Shown: positions 44,380 to 54,803 of the stretch, one piece after another
Layout: the number at the start of each line of letters is the position of its first letter
Numbering within the stretch: the first letter of the stretch is position 1
From: Alloyangia pacifica
Lineage (GTDB): Bacteria > Pseudomonadota > Alphaproteobacteria > Rhodobacterales > Rhodobacteraceae
Reading direction: 5' to 3'
NCBI RefSeq assembly: GCF_003111685.1
Contig: NZ_CP022190.1
Coordinates: forward strand, 520,001-584,000
Length of the DNA stretch: 64,000 nt
The notes under the pieces: generated by a model
Database searches by the model: none
The model's input: the letters and a program-made list of their open reading frames with translations, nothing else
What the model was told of the DNA's origin: nothing
Made by a program: the position numbers and the translations under genes

Positions 44380-47300
44380 ATGGCAACTGATCTAGAAAAG
44401 CTGGTCGTTCAGCTTTCGGCGGACATCAAGCAGTACGAGCGCGAGATGCGCAAGGCGGTTGGCGTCTCGCAAAAGCAGGCGAGAGCGATCGAGAAGCGCT
44501 ACCAGCAAATGGACAACCGTCTGGGTGCGATCGGTCGCAGCGCGGCGCAGTCAATCATCACTCCGTTGGCCGGTATCGGCGCGGCTCTCTCTGTGCGTGA
44601 GGTCGCGCGGTATGCTGACGCTTGGACTGGCGCTCGGAACTCCCTAGCTGTTGCGGGCGTGACGGGGCAGGCTCAAGTGAGGGTTCTCGACGAACTCTAT
44701 CGGGCTTCGCAGGACAATGCGGCGCCGGTGACCGCCCTCATTGATCTCTATGGCAAGGCCGCTCAGGCGAACGATAATCTGAGGGCTTCCGAGCAGGACC
44801 TCATCAAGTTCTCCGATGGCGTTGCGGTTTCGCTGCGGGTCGCCGGTGTCTCTGCGACAGAGGCCTCCGGCGCGCTCACTCAATTGGGCCAACTTTTGGG
44901 GAGCTCGCGTGTCCAAGCCGAAGAGTTCAATTCGATCAATGAGGGTGCTCGTCCGATCTTGATGGCAGTCGCTGCCGGGCTTGATGAGGCGGGAGGGTCG
45001 GTCTCGAAGCTGAAGCAGCTGGTTACCGAAGGAAAGGTTAGCGGGCAGGATTTCTTCCAAGCTTTCCTGCGTGGTTTGCCGAAGATCATGACAATGGCGG
45101 CCAACGCGGCAACCACAATCGATCAGGGCATCACACGCGTGAACAATGCGTTCACGAAGTACATCGGGGAGACGGACGAAGGACTCTCTGCCTCACAGCG
45201 TCTGGTCGCTGGCCTCACAGCGCTCGCGGACAATTTCGACCAGGTCGCGGATGTGACGCTGAAGGTGGCCAGCATCTTCGCGGCGGGGCTGCTGGGCCGC
45301 TCGATCGGCGGCATGATCGCCAAGCTGGGCCTCGCGGGCGCCGCGTTGACGAAGTTTGTCGCAGCGGCGCGCGCGGCCAGCAGCATCTCCGGCATCGCCA
45401 CGGCGATCGGTGGCCTCTCCGCTGCGGCGGGCCCGCTAGGAATTCTCTTGGGTTCGACCGCGGCAACCGCCATGGTCCTCTATGCGGACGCGAGCCGGGA
45501 TGCTGAGGACAAGACAAGTCGCTTGAAGTCCGAGATGGAAGACCTGGGTCTGTACGCACCGCAGGCGGCGGGTGCAATCGATCAAGTCGCGCAGTCGATC
45601 GACGATATGTCGAGTGAAGAGAGGCTTCGTCGTGTCAAGGATATCCGGGAAGAGTTGGATCGTCTCCGGGGTGGGCAGTTACTCGATCGTGTCATCGATA
45701 CTGGCGATAACCTGCGGAAAATCGGAGAAGATGCAGGCAATGGCGTTGCGCGCTATTGGCGGCCGGGGAATGACCTTGAGGCCAGAGATGTTCCCGCGCT
45801 TCTCGAGGTTCAGGACATCGCAAAGGCGTTTAGGGATGGTGAAGTTGGCGCACAGGAGCTGCAAGCCAGGCTGACGGCGCTCAGCCAAATGGATATCAGC
45901 GACGAGGCGAGGAAGCTTGTCGACCGCCTCCGAGATGCGAGCTCTTTTTCTGGCGCCCTCGCGAGAGAACAGGAAGCACTCGGCGACAGCCCGGCACTGC
46001 GCGATGCGAATGACCAGCTGCAGGGCTATCGGGATCACCTCGACAACATCTCGCAGGCCCAGTTCGCGCCGCCGGTTATCGGCCAGATTGTCGACATCAT
46101 CGACGAATTCGAGAAGGGTGAGCGCTCGGCGGATGACGCGAAGTCGGCTATCGATGAACTCGGCAAGACGGCGCCCGGCTTCGCGGGGTTAATTGCGAAC
46201 GTGCTGAACGCGATCGGTGTGCTCGACACTCTGCGCGCGAAGGCAGTGGAGACAGCGTCCGCAGTCGCCGCAGAAGGTGGTGACCGGCCCGGGCGCGGGG
46301 ATGGCGCCGCCGAGGTTGCGCGGCGGCGCGCAGATGCGGCGGCGGCGAAGGCGGGCTCGGAATTCATTGCCGAGCAGGAGCGGCTTCAGGGGCTGACCAA
46401 AGACCAGCTCGCGCTCGAGAAGGAAATGGCGTCGGTCCGCAAGGATGCGCAGAAGGCCGGCGCGACGCTCACCGAAGAGCAGATTCGCGGCATCGCGGCG
46501 GCGAATATCGCTGCGGATGATCGGCGCGCCGCCTCCGGGAAGACCGGCGGCAAGTCCAGCGCCGACAAAGCGACGGAGCGCTATGACGACGCAATCCTGA
46601 AAGAAATCGAGGGCATGCGGGCCGAGGCTGGCGCGCTGAATGAACTCGCGCTCGGGCAGGATGAATACGGCAGCGCGGTTGCAGCGGCGCGGAAAGAGGC
46701 CGAACTGCTGCAGCAGCTGCAGAACAAGGGTGTGCCGATCACGGCCGAGATGGCCACGCAGGTCCGAACTCTCACCGACAAATGGAAAGAAGCGGATGTT
46801 GCGCTCGCGGTGGCGCAGGAGCGGCACGAGGAATTCCAGGCTGCGCTCGAGGATTTCCGTTCGACAATGAGCGATGCCTTCAGCGGCCTGGTCACGGGCG
46901 CATATAGCTTCAACGACGCGCTCGGGATGGTGCTGGGCAAGCTGGCGGAACTCGCGCTTAGCAAGAACTTCGAACGCATCTGGGAAGGTGCCGGCTCCAG
47001 CGGAGGCCTAGGCGGCCCCGTCGGGGCGTTCCTGAAGGGCATCGGCTACGATGACGGCGGTTACACGGGCCCCGGTGGGAAGCACGTGCCGGCAGGGTTC
47101 GTGCACAAGGGCGAGGTCGTCTGGTCGCAGCGCGACGTGCGCCGCGCTGGCGGCGTCGGCATGGTCGAGGCCATGCGCCGCAGCGGCGGGGGGATGCCGG
47201 GCTATGCCGATGGCGGGCCGGTCCTGCCGGGCGCGACGCCGCAGATCCCGATGGCGCGACGTTCCGACATTCCGGCGGGCGCCGCGGGCGTGCTCATGGG

Positions 47301-47460
47301 TGAGATCGGCGTCAGCGTCGACGACGACGGCATGGTGCAGGCCTATGTGAAACGGGCTGTTATCCAGGGCGCGCGGGCCGCCGAGGCGTCTGCCGTCAAC
47401 ACGGTGAAGCGCAACCTTTCAGCGTGGAACCGCAACAACATGATCTACGGAGCGCCCTGA
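44380..47460 (+). CDS. Tape measure protein
   Basis: A 1026-residue protein. An N-terminal coiled coil (LSADIKQYEREMRKAVGVSQ) and the tape-measure N-terminal domain (LAVAGVTGQAQVRVLDELYR, SSRVQAEEFNSINEGARPIL) precede a hydrophobic region near 330-370 and a long helical part. At about 1.5 angstrom per residue it would set a tail of roughly 150 nm. The stop overlaps the next start as TGATG. Confidence 0.92.
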   Translation: MATDLEKLVVQLSADIKQYEREMRKAVGVSQKQARAIEKRYQQMDNRLGAIGRSAAQSIITPLAGIGAALSVREVARYADAWTGARNSLAVAGVTGQAQVRVLDELYRASQDNAAPVTALIDLYGKAAQANDNLRASEQDLIKFSDGVAVSLRVAGVSATEASGALTQLGQLLGSSRVQAEEFNSINEGARPILMAVAAGLDEAGGSVSKLKQLVTEGKVSGQDFFQAFLRGLPKIMTMAANAATTIDQGITRVNNAFTKYIGETDEGLSASQRLVAGLTALADNFDQVADVTLKVASIFAAGLLGRSIGGMIAKLGLAGAALTKFVAAARAASSISGIATAIGGLSAAAGPLGILLGSTAATAMVLYADASRDAEDKTSRLKSEMEDLGLYAPQAAGAIDQVAQSIDDMSSEERLRRVKDIREELDRLRGGQLLDRVIDTGDNLRKIGEDAGNGVARYWRPGNDLEARDVPALLEVQDIAKAFRDGEVGAQELQARLTALSQMDISDEARKLVDRLRDASSFSGALAREQEALGDSPALRDANDQLQGYRDHLDNISQAQFAPPVIGQIVDIIDEFEKGERSADDAKSAIDELGKTAPGFAGLIANVLNAIGVLDTLRAKAVETASAVAAEGGDRPGRGDGAAEVARRRADAAAAKAGSEFIAEQERLQGLTKDQLALEKEMASVRKDAQKAGATLTEEQIRGIAAANIAADDRRAASGKTGGKSSADKATERYDDAILKEIEGMRAEAGALNELALGQDEYGSAVAAARKEAELLQQLQNKGVPITAEMATQVRTLTDKWKEADVALAVAQERHEEFQAALEDFRSTMSDAFSGLVTGAYSFNDALGMVLGKLAELALSKNFERIWEGAGSSGGLGGPVGAFLKGIGYDDGGYTGPGGKHVPAGFVHKGEVVWSQRDVRRAGGVGMVEAMRRSGGGMPGYADGGPVLPGATPQIPMARRSDIPAGAAGVLMGEIGVSVDDDGMVQAYVKRAVIQGARAAEASAVNTVKRNLSAWNRNNMIYGAP

Positions 47461-48152
47461 TGCCCCCCATCTATGATTGGAGATCGCGGCTCTGCAATGT
47501 CGGGCAGGCCTTCTACGCTCCGGGCGCGTCTGACATGGGCGGCATGACGCTGGGCGGGTTCTTGTCGGAGAATCCCGAGCCGGGTGGCCGGTATCACCTG
47601 CGTATGAGCTTTCCGGCGTTCTGGAAGGATCGTGCGCGCAACAAGGATGCGAGCTGGACGATCACGCGCCTGTCCGCTGGTAGCATCATGCGCATTCCGC
47701 TTCTGCCCTCAGTGCAGCTGGTCGCCGCCTCCGACCTCGGGGGAACAGATGCCGGTCAGCCATGGTCGAATGACGAGCCATGGTCTACCGGTGAAAACTG
47801 GGGCTGGCGCCCGACCGCTCCGGTAGTGTCTGCGGCCGAGCGGTCCGGCACGTCCTTCCAGGCCGATCTTTCGGCTTTCGGTCAGGTGCTGGTGATCGGG
47901 GATGTGATCGGCTTCAGCCAAGACGGGCTCGATTTCGCGCACAAGGTCATGGATGTCAGCTACGCCTCCGGCAACGTGGCGACGGTGACGGTGAGCCCAC
48001 CGCTTCGCCGCGCTCTGACCACGGATGATGCCATGCAGTTCCGCCCGCGTGTCATGGCGGTTTGTCGGAACGCGTCTTCGGCGCTGGCCGCGTTGACCCG
48101 CCGGAACCGGATCGCGCTCGCCGAGCTCCAATTTGTGGAGGCGCTGCTGTGA
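47460..48152 (+). CDS. Distal tail protein, unknown family
   Basis: A 230-residue protein (MPPIYDWRSRLCNVGQAFYA, MSFPAFWKDRARNKDASWTI). Position right after the tape measure suggests a distal tail role equivalent to GTA gp12, but the sequence was not matched to that family. It is coupled to both neighbours by overlaps. Confidence 0.65.
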   Translation: MPPIYDWRSRLCNVGQAFYAPGASDMGGMTLGGFLSENPEPGGRYHLRMSFPAFWKDRARNKDASWTITRLSAGSIMRIPLLPSVQLVAASDLGGTDAGQPWSNDEPWSTGENWGWRPTAPVVSAAERSGTSFQADLSAFGQVLVIGDVIGFSQDGLDFAHKVMDVSYASGNVATVTVSPPLRRALTTDDAMQFRPRVMAVCRNASSALAALTRRNRIALAELQFVEALL

Positions 48153-48835
48153 GTTTCGAGTCAGAGCTTCTCACGGCCCTCGGGCGCGCGGACGATGCCT
48201 GGGATATCCGCGCCTCGGTCCGCCGGTGCTTCTTCTATGACTTCGACGGAGCGCCCGTCCGCCTCTGGGACGGCGTCGGCGTGATGAAGACCGCCATCGG
48301 CGTGGGCGGTCCGTTGACGCTGCCGGACGGCCAGGTGATCGCGCCGACGGAATGGCTGGGCACGCGCGATGGCGAGGGCGGCAATGTGCATCAGGCGCCT
48401 GATGTCTCGGATGATAGAGATGGCACCGCGCCAAATTATACGTTTGGCCTGCCGTTTCTGAACCGTGAGGCCTTCGATGCGATCAAGGCCGATCAGGCGA
48501 AGGCCACGGGGCGGGACCTGACCTGCTACCACGCGATCTTCTTGCCGCACGAAGGCCTGCTGCCGGCGACCCCTCTGCGCTTCGCGTGGCGCCTGAAAAT
48601 GCAGAACGTGGACTTCTCAGAGGGGCTGGAGGAAGTCGAGGGCGGCACGATCAAGCGCATCTATTCCGCCTCGGTTTCTGCCCGGTCCGGCGAGGCGGGG
48701 CGGTCGCGCTCCCCTGGCGGCACCTACACCGACCCGATCCAGCGCGACCGTGCGCGGCGTCTTGGCGTGACCTCGGACAGCGGCTGCGCCTTCGTCGCTA
48801 AGAACGCTCAGCGGACCTTCAAACGTGTTTTCTGA
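48149..48835 (+). CDS. Tail protein, possibly DUF2163-like
   Basis: A 228-residue protein starting with GTG in a GTGA overlap. Segments such as FFYDFDGAPVRLWDGVGVMK and QRDRARRLGVTSDSGCAFVA suit a tail-tip protein. Its place matches GTA gp13 (DUF2163), but the family call is tentative. Confidence 0.6.
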   Translation: MSFESELLTALGRADDAWDIRASVRRCFFYDFDGAPVRLWDGVGVMKTAIGVGGPLTLPDGQVIAPTEWLGTRDGEGGNVHQAPDVSDDRDGTAPNYTFGLPFLNREAFDAIKADQAKATGRDLTCYHAIFLPHEGLLPATPLRFAWRLKMQNVDFSEGLEEVEGGTIKRIYSASVSARSGEAGRSRSPGGTYTDPIQRDRARRLGVTSDSGCAFVAKNAQRTFKRVF

Positions 48836-49229
48836 TCTTCCGCCCGCGGTCGAGCGGGCCCGGGCGCGGTGGCGGCGCGAGGCGTTCGCGTGGGGCACCG
48901 CAGACTGCATCATCAGCGTGTGCGACTACCTGCTTGATCAGACCGGCACTGATCCGGCGCGGCCCTGGCGCGGGAGCTATTGCACGCGGGAAGGGGCTGA
49001 CGCCATCTGCAATTCGCACGGCGGCGCCTTGGGGCTCATGCGTCACGGCATGACATTGGCGGGCTTCGATCCAGACCGCCCGGTGCTCGGCGCACCTGTC
49101 GTGGTCGATTTCTTCGGCCATGAAATCACGGGAATTCACCTTGGGAGAGGACGAACGATGCTGCGACTTGAGCGGCGCGGGCTGGTCGATTGGCCGGCTC
49201 CGGTTCTGGGGGCTTGGAAATGCGCGTGA
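48825..49229 (+). CDS. DUF6950-like tail-tip protein, possible NlpC/P60-type
   Basis: A 134-residue protein with WGTADCIISVCDYLLDQTGT and a histidine in HEITGIHLGRGRTM. A cysteine-histidine pair in this layout recalls the peptidase that helps tails cross the cell wall (GTA gp14 position). It overlaps both neighbours by about 10 bases. Confidence 0.7.
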   Translation: MFSDLPPAVERARARWRREAFAWGTADCIISVCDYLLDQTGTDPARPWRGSYCTREGADAICNSHGGALGLMRHGMTLAGFDPDRPVLGAPVVVDFFGHEITGIHLGRGRTMLRLERRGLVDWPAPVLGAWKCA

Positions 49230-51475
49230 TGCGAACGGTGCTGCTCTGCACGACGCTGGTCGTCAGTCCGACGTTGGTGCAGGCTGACCCTGTGTCGGCA
49301 TTTGTCGCGGGCTTCACCGCTTCGGGTGCGGCTGGGGTCAGTGCGACGGTCGCGGGCACCATTGGTGGCCTGACGGGCGCCGCATTTGCGATCGGATCGT
49401 TCTTCGGGCAGACGCTGCTCGGATCGCTCCTTCTGAATGTCGGTCTCGCCTATCTCATGCGCCCAGAGGTCGAGGCGCCGGAAATTGAGCGCGCGCAGGT
49501 GAACGTGCGGTTGCCAGACGCGCCGCGGTATCAACTCGGCGGACCGGTCAAGATCGGCGGCGCCGGTGGCATATTCGCCGAATACGACGGCGAGGGTAGC
49601 TTTTGGTATATCGTCGTGCATGGCGATGCCGAGATGCTCGGCGAGCCGCAGTATTTCCTCGACGGTATCCCGATCGAGATCTCGGATGGGTCGGACGGCT
49701 TTCCCGTTGGATCGGTCACGACGGACATCTTCTGCTTCAACGGCGACAAAGAGGTCTACACCGGCGGCTCGGACAAGCGCGAGTCCACCTACGTTTTCCC
49801 GGTGACGCCGACGGCGGGGCAGGTCTCTGGCGCTCTGCCGAGCCAGTTCACCAGCGCGTTCCCTGACCTGCCGGAAGACTTCTTCCTTGCGGGAGTGTGC
49901 TACACGATCGTCAAAGTCCGCGATGTATCCACCGAGGCCAAGCCGGTCGTCTGGCGCTGGCGGCAGGGTCCGATCGGCATTGGTGAGCCCGGCGTCACGG
50001 TCTACGCCAACTTCTCTCGGGTGCCTGACGTGCGCGTCGAGGGCGTCGATCCGGCGGACCCCTCGACCTGGGTGGCGGGCGATGGAAATCCGGCGATCCT
50101 CTGGGCGTGGTGGCGGCTCAATCAGTTCGGGCGCGCGCGCTCGGCCGGTGACATCAACTGGACGAAAGTGGCTGAGGCGGCGGACATTTGCGATTTGACC
50201 GTGACCGACCGGAGCGGCGATCCTGTGACGCTCTACCGCTGCGGTGTGGCCATCCCCGACAGCATGACGCGGCAGGAAGGTGAGGCGGAAATCCTGAAGT
50301 CGATGGATGCCTTCGTGGCCTACGACGACGAAGGGCGCGCCTATCCGGTTCCTGGATGGTATGAGGCGCCGACGCTGACCTTCACCGCCGAGCGCGATCT
50401 GTTCACGGTGGCCACGCAAAGCGTCGACGATGGCGAGCAGCCGATGGATGGCGTGGTGGTGCGCTACATCAGCCCGGACCACGACTATACCAAGCAGCCC
50501 TGCGCGCCTTGGAAGAACCCGGATTTCTACGACGAAAGCCGTGAGCCGAACTATCTCTTCGTCGACATCCTGGGGTGCCAAAACCACAACCAGGCAGTGC
50601 GGCTGGCAAAGGCAATCGGCGGCCGGGAGCAGGCGCTGCGGAAGGCAGCGCTTGGGGCGACGATCAAGGGCATCTTGGCCACGCGCGAGCGCGCCATCCA
50701 GCTCGAGTATGACGCCGTATTCACAGGGGTCCATGAGATCGCCACGCCGGTCACCCAGCAGGCTGACGGCATGGCTTGCGCCTTCGCCGTGGTTCCCCTG
50801 GCCGAGGATCGTTGGACCCTAGGTGAGGGAGAGGAAGGCGCCCCTCCGGTGCCCACGCCGACGCTGAACATCGACAACAGCCTGACCCCGCCGCAAAACG
50901 TGGTGCTGACCTCTGAATCCGTGGCGACCGACAACGGCGCATCGGTTCGGATTGCGGCGACCTTCGACGCCCCGGCGCGGGGCGGAGACGTGTTCCGCTT
51001 CCGCTACGCGCCTGCCGGCACGATCGAATACGAGTATTTCAGCGTCGACATGGATCGGCTCTACGGCAACTCGGCGCTGGTCTCGGATGGCGCCACGTTC
51101 GACGTGCAGTGGAAGACGGTGAACGGCGATCGCGGCACAGATTGGAGTGATGTCGAGCAGATCACCGTCACGGCGAATGCAACGCCGCCAGATGACCTGA
51201 GCTCGGCAAGCGCCACCGGCGACGTTGGCGAGGCGGTTCTGGCGTGGACCACCGCCAACGATCCGAACCAGCACGCTGTGCAAGTCCGGCGCGGCACCAC
51301 GGCGACCTTTGCCGCTGCCACGCTCATCAGCACTGTGATCACCCCGGCCAATACGGAAGGCGGCGCCACCGACGCCGGGCTCAGTGCGGACACCTACTAC
51401 TACTGGTTCACTCCGATCAACGGCTCCGGCGTGCCCGGGAACGATGACGGTCCCTTTGCCGCGACGGTCACCTGA
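49220..51475 (+). CDS. Tail hub / host-specificity protein with FN3-like domains
   Basis: A 751-residue protein. The N-terminus is hydrophobic and signal-like (MRTVLLCTTLVVSPTLVQAD), followed by a glycine/alanine-rich membrane-like stretch and the hub region (PKDGE-type phage J segments such as MTRQEGEAEILKSMDAFVAY). The last 190 residues contain two fibronectin III-like units. It corresponds to lambda J/GTA gp15 by position. Confidence 0.8.
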   Translation: MRVMRTVLLCTTLVVSPTLVQADPVSAFVAGFTASGAAGVSATVAGTIGGLTGAAFAIGSFFGQTLLGSLLLNVGLAYLMRPEVEAPEIERAQVNVRLPDAPRYQLGGPVKIGGAGGIFAEYDGEGSFWYIVVHGDAEMLGEPQYFLDGIPIEISDGSDGFPVGSVTTDIFCFNGDKEVYTGGSDKRESTYVFPVTPTAGQVSGALPSQFTSAFPDLPEDFFLAGVCYTIVKVRDVSTEAKPVVWRWRQGPIGIGEPGVTVYANFSRVPDVRVEGVDPADPSTWVAGDGNPAILWAWWRLNQFGRARSAGDINWTKVAEAADICDLTVTDRSGDPVTLYRCGVAIPDSMTRQEGEAEILKSMDAFVAYDDEGRAYPVPGWYEAPTLTFTAERDLFTVATQSVDDGEQPMDGVVVRYISPDHDYTKQPCAPWKNPDFYDESREPNYLFVDILGCQNHNQAVRLAKAIGGREQALRKAALGATIKGILATRERAIQLEYDAVFTGVHEIATPVTQQADGMACAFAVVPLAEDRWTLGEGEEGAPPVPTPTLNIDNSLTPPQNVVLTSESVATDNGASVRIAATFDAPARGGDVFRFRYAPAGTIEYEYFSVDMDRLYGNSALVSDGATFDVQWKTVNGDRGTDWSDVEQITVTANATPPDDLSSASATGDVGEAVLAWTTANDPNQHAVQVRRGTTATFAAATLISTVITPANTEGGATDAGLSADTYYYWFTPINGSGVPGNDDGPFAATVT

Positions 51476-51537
51476 TGCCCGTCACCCCTAAGCCGCGCAA
51501 GCAAGTTGATGTGCCCATCTCGGGCGATGAAGATTGA
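51475..51537 (+). CDS. Possible 20-residue peptide coupled to the tail hub
   Basis: A short frame (MPVTPKPRKQVDVPISGDED) whose ATG overlaps the hub stop as TGATG and which ends eight bases before the tail-fibre gene. Only the coupling supports it. Confidence 0.3.
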   Translation: MPVTPKPRKQVDVPISGDED

Positions 51538-51545
51538 GGTAGATC

Positions 51546-54500
51546 ATGGCACTGACCAAGACCCCACAGCAGGTCTATGAAGGCAGCCCTGTTGATCCGA
51601 ACCACAGAGTGGTTCCGGCGGATGCGCGGAGGCTTTCCGAGGAAATCCGCGAGGAGTATCTGGCGATCGGAGCGAACGTCGAGGCACTTGAGGCGCTCGA
51701 CATTGAAGACCGTCTCGATGCTATGGAAGGTACCGTCACGGCTGGTCAAATCTCGAAGGCGCCTGTTGAGCTCGTAGCGCCGGCAAACGTGACGCTTAGC
51801 GGCGAGCAGACCATCGACGGGGTACTGACCAGCGCATCACGCGTTGCGGTGACCAATCAGTCTAGTGCGCAGCAGAACGGCATCTATGTCACCGCGTCCG
51901 GCGCATGGACCCGTGCAACTGACATGGACACGAGCGCCAAGGTCAATCTGACCACTGTCCTTGTAGAGGGTGGGGAGACGCATGGCGCCGAGAGCTGGAA
52001 GTTCTGGGTAGCTGACCCAGATACATTTACGCTCGGCTCGGACGCTATTGCGGCGGTGAAAGTCGATGACCCCAAGTCGCTCAAGGACTACCTCGACGCA
52101 GAGATTTCGGGGAAGGTCCGGCAGACCGTCAGGCGCACCTCCGAACTCGGGCATGCGGCGGCGGTGGCCTCGATAGCGGTGGCAGAAAATTCTCCTACCT
52201 CCTTCTTCGCCGCGAGCGAGGGCTATTCCGATTGGTCTCTGGGTTTCGACGTCGGCAACGACCTTGCGGTCGGGGACGCGATTGATGTGGTGCGCGCGCT
52301 GATAGATGTCACGGCGACGACCCAAGTCATTCGGGTAAAGGTGTGGAAGCGCGCACTTTCCGATACAGGCACACAGGGCGCAGGGCCAGGACAAGCGGGC
52401 GACGTGCTGCTCCAAACCCGAGACCTCGCAGTGTCTGACACCAAGCTCGTTCCGGGGATTGCGCGCACCGTTGAATTTCCGCTCGAGTATTTCGAGGCCG
52501 AGGAGGACGTTTGCTATCTTGTCGAGATCGACGCTCGGACTGCAGGAGATGAGCGTGATGCACTTGGCATGGGATGGTTGACGGAAACCGGCTCGCAGCG
52601 GCGCAGCGGCTACTTTCGTTCATCTGGAAACCCAGCCACCTGGGCCAACCTGAGCACCGGCTCGGCCCTCGGGATCACGCTTGCCCGGTCGGTGCCAGCC
52701 ACGGCTTCCGCGACGGCCTCGGATATCGACGCGCTTCGAGACGCGCGGACCGGCCTTGACGGCGCACTTGAGGTCGGCTTGTTCCGGCAAGCCGCAACGC
52801 TGGGGCAGGGCGAGTTCGGGTTCACGTCGGGAATCTATGCGTGGGCGCAGGCAATTGTCGGTGGCGTGGACACGCCTGGGGGCATGCCTGCCACGGGTTT
52901 CCGCATTCCTTTCAAGGCAGCGGCTGGAGCAACCCGCGTTCGGTTTAGAATTTGGTCGCGCCCTGTGGGGGCATGGTGGCTGTCCCAGGCGCCGGGCAAT
53001 ACCTTTGATCGGCTTGACGCGGATGTGACGTCCACGCTGGCCGAACTTGGTCTGGTCGCAGGTGATACCGCGATGGCAGAGGTAGTATTCCGATTCCCGA
53101 GGTTGGTGTTTGAAGATGGTTGGCTTCACATCTGGGAGTTGGAGGCGCAGGATGATGCTGGGAACCGCATCCTTTCTGCCATTCCCCACCGCACCGATGG
53201 CGGTTTTACGACTCATCAGCTTAGGAAATGGTGGCGCAGCGGAGCCGCCGTTGCTTGGTCTGCTGGTGTCACCTCGACGACTTATCGATACCCCTTCGAT
53301 CTCGTGATTGATGGCTACGAGACTGCTCAAGCGCCAAGCATTTCCGACAAGATCGCGGCAGCCAGCGCGGAGATCATTGGAAATGCGATCATCGTCGAAG
53401 GGATCGCCGGGCGCAGCGGCGATCAGAAGCGCTTCTCCGGTCGGCTGTCTTTGGTCGCGCCTGCCTCGGGAACCGTCACCGACGAAGAGCTGACGCTGAC
53501 CCCCCGCGGCGGGGCCGCTATCCTCTGGTCCTATCTGCGCAACCGAACAGAGCATGCGCAGATGAGCAACGTGGTGGTGAAGAGGGCTTCTGATGGTGTC
53601 GTTCTGGTCAAGAACACCGACTATGCGTTGATCGAAGAACTCGGGTGTCTTTCCCTCCAGAGTACCTCGGGGGACAATCTCGACGTTCTGGTCAGCTACG
53701 ACTGGACTTCGCAGCGCTACGACCTTGTGAGCTATGTGCCCGCGACCGGGGAGATTGCTGTCACGAAGGGCGTGGACACTGACCGCGATGCACAAGAGCG
53801 CATCCCCACAGCCCCGGCCGGTCACGTCCCGCTCTTCAATGTGAGGTTGGGTGCAAGCACGGGCAACGAGGCAATCCCAGTATGGGATGTGTCTCCAGCA
53901 GGGGTCCGTCGAGCAATTGCAGCCGATGCGTCCGAAGAGGATGCTCGAAACCGCCGCCTTCTGCGTCCTGTGCTGCGCAAGCTGCGTGCGGGCGATCCGG
54001 TCACGCTGCTGAGCTATGGCGATAGCAACTTTGCGCAGATCGGCGGGGGATACTCGCTGGCCGCGGTTCGATCTGAAGCGAATACCATCTACCATGACCG
54101 CACTTTGGATAGTGGCGGCTTGCTCCACGACAAGCCTATCGGCGCGGATATTCTGGCAGGTATCACTCTATATGATACTGGTGACGGAGCCGGCTTGGTT
54201 CATACCCGCTTCGGTATTGTGTGGGAACTGATCCGGGCGCTCGAAGACGGCTATTCCAGCACGATCAGCTATGAGAACCGGTCCATCCCCGGCACACGCT
54301 CGGAGGCGCTAACCTACCACGGCCTCGACAGCGTGAGACTTTCGGCGGCGACGGGCGCTGGTGCAGACTTCGCGATCATCGGGTTCGGACAGAATGAGTT
54401 AGGTCAGAGCTACACCCGGGCCAACGTCATAGACATCTGCGAAGCATTTCTCGCGGAAGGGACACTGCCTTTGGTCATGGGGTGCTTCAGGCCCAACTTG

Positions 54501-54740
54501 GCGGACCTGCATGCTCTGCACACGGACGCCAACTGGCGGTTCACGCAACGCGCACTGCGGGAGGCTGCCCTGGCAGCTGACGTTCCCTACGTCTCGACGG
54601 AGGTTCTCTATGAGGATGGAGAGGCGATGGGGCTCTCGGGCTACGACCACTGCGCTGCCACGCTCGATCTGCACCCTGGGCCGTACGAGGTTCGCCGTCT
54701 CGGCGCCCGTCTGGCTGCCGCGCTGAGCGATAGTCTGTGA
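51546..54740 (+). CDS. Tail fibre/spike with a C-terminal SGNH esterase domain
   Basis: A 1064-residue protein. The N-terminus contains a phage-fibre module (LSGEQTIDGVLTSASRVAVT, NGIYVTASGAWTRATDMDTS). The middle is beta-rich. From about residue 822 an SGNH/GDSL hydrolase appears: block I LLSYGDSNFAQ, an asparagine in GFGQNELG and the aspartate-histidine pair in LDLHPGPYE. Such domains deacylate surface polysaccharides. It is the largest tail gene and the likely host-binding protein. Confidence 0.8.
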   Translation: MALTKTPQQVYEGSPVDPNHRVVPADARRLSEEIREEYLAIGANVEALEALDIEDRLDAMEGTVTAGQISKAPVELVAPANVTLSGEQTIDGVLTSASRVAVTNQSSAQQNGIYVTASGAWTRATDMDTSAKVNLTTVLVEGGETHGAESWKFWVADPDTFTLGSDAIAAVKVDDPKSLKDYLDAEISGKVRQTVRRTSELGHAAAVASIAVAENSPTSFFAASEGYSDWSLGFDVGNDLAVGDAIDVVRALIDVTATTQVIRVKVWKRALSDTGTQGAGPGQAGDVLLQTRDLAVSDTKLVPGIARTVEFPLEYFEAEEDVCYLVEIDARTAGDERDALGMGWLTETGSQRRSGYFRSSGNPATWANLSTGSALGITLARSVPATASATASDIDALRDARTGLDGALEVGLFRQAATLGQGEFGFTSGIYAWAQAIVGGVDTPGGMPATGFRIPFKAAAGATRVRFRIWSRPVGAWWLSQAPGNTFDRLDADVTSTLAELGLVAGDTAMAEVVFRFPRLVFEDGWLHIWELEAQDDAGNRILSAIPHRTDGGFTTHQLRKWWRSGAAVAWSAGVTSTTYRYPFDLVIDGYETAQAPSISDKIAAASAEIIGNAIIVEGIAGRSGDQKRFSGRLSLVAPASGTVTDEELTLTPRGGAAILWSYLRNRTEHAQMSNVVVKRASDGVVLVKNTDYALIEELGCLSLQSTSGDNLDVLVSYDWTSQRYDLVSYVPATGEIAVTKGVDTDRDAQERIPTAPAGHVPLFNVRLGASTGNEAIPVWDVSPAGVRRAIAADASEEDARNRRLLRPVLRKLRAGDPVTLLSYGDSNFAQIGGGYSLAAVRSEANTIYHDRTLDSGGLLHDKPIGADILAGITLYDTGDGAGLVHTRFGIVWELIRALEDGYSSTISYENRSIPGTRSEALTYHGLDSVRLSAATGAGADFAIIGFGQNELGQSYTRANVIDICEAFLAEGTLPLVMGCFRPNLADLHALHTDANWRFTQRALREAALAADVPYVSTEVLYEDGEAMGLSGYDHCAATLDLHPGPYEVRRLGARLAAALSDSL

Positions 54741-54803
54741 TCGGCCTTATGGCTGACCGAGATTAGAAGATCACCTCTTCAGGCAATAAGTTCGGGACGT
54801 CCC

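Noticed and set aside
35390..51475. Gene transfer agent cluster instead of a prophage
   Set aside because: Tail genes resemble GTA genes, but integrase, repressor switch, small terminase, HNH nuclease and endolysin are present, which indicates a normal temperate phage.
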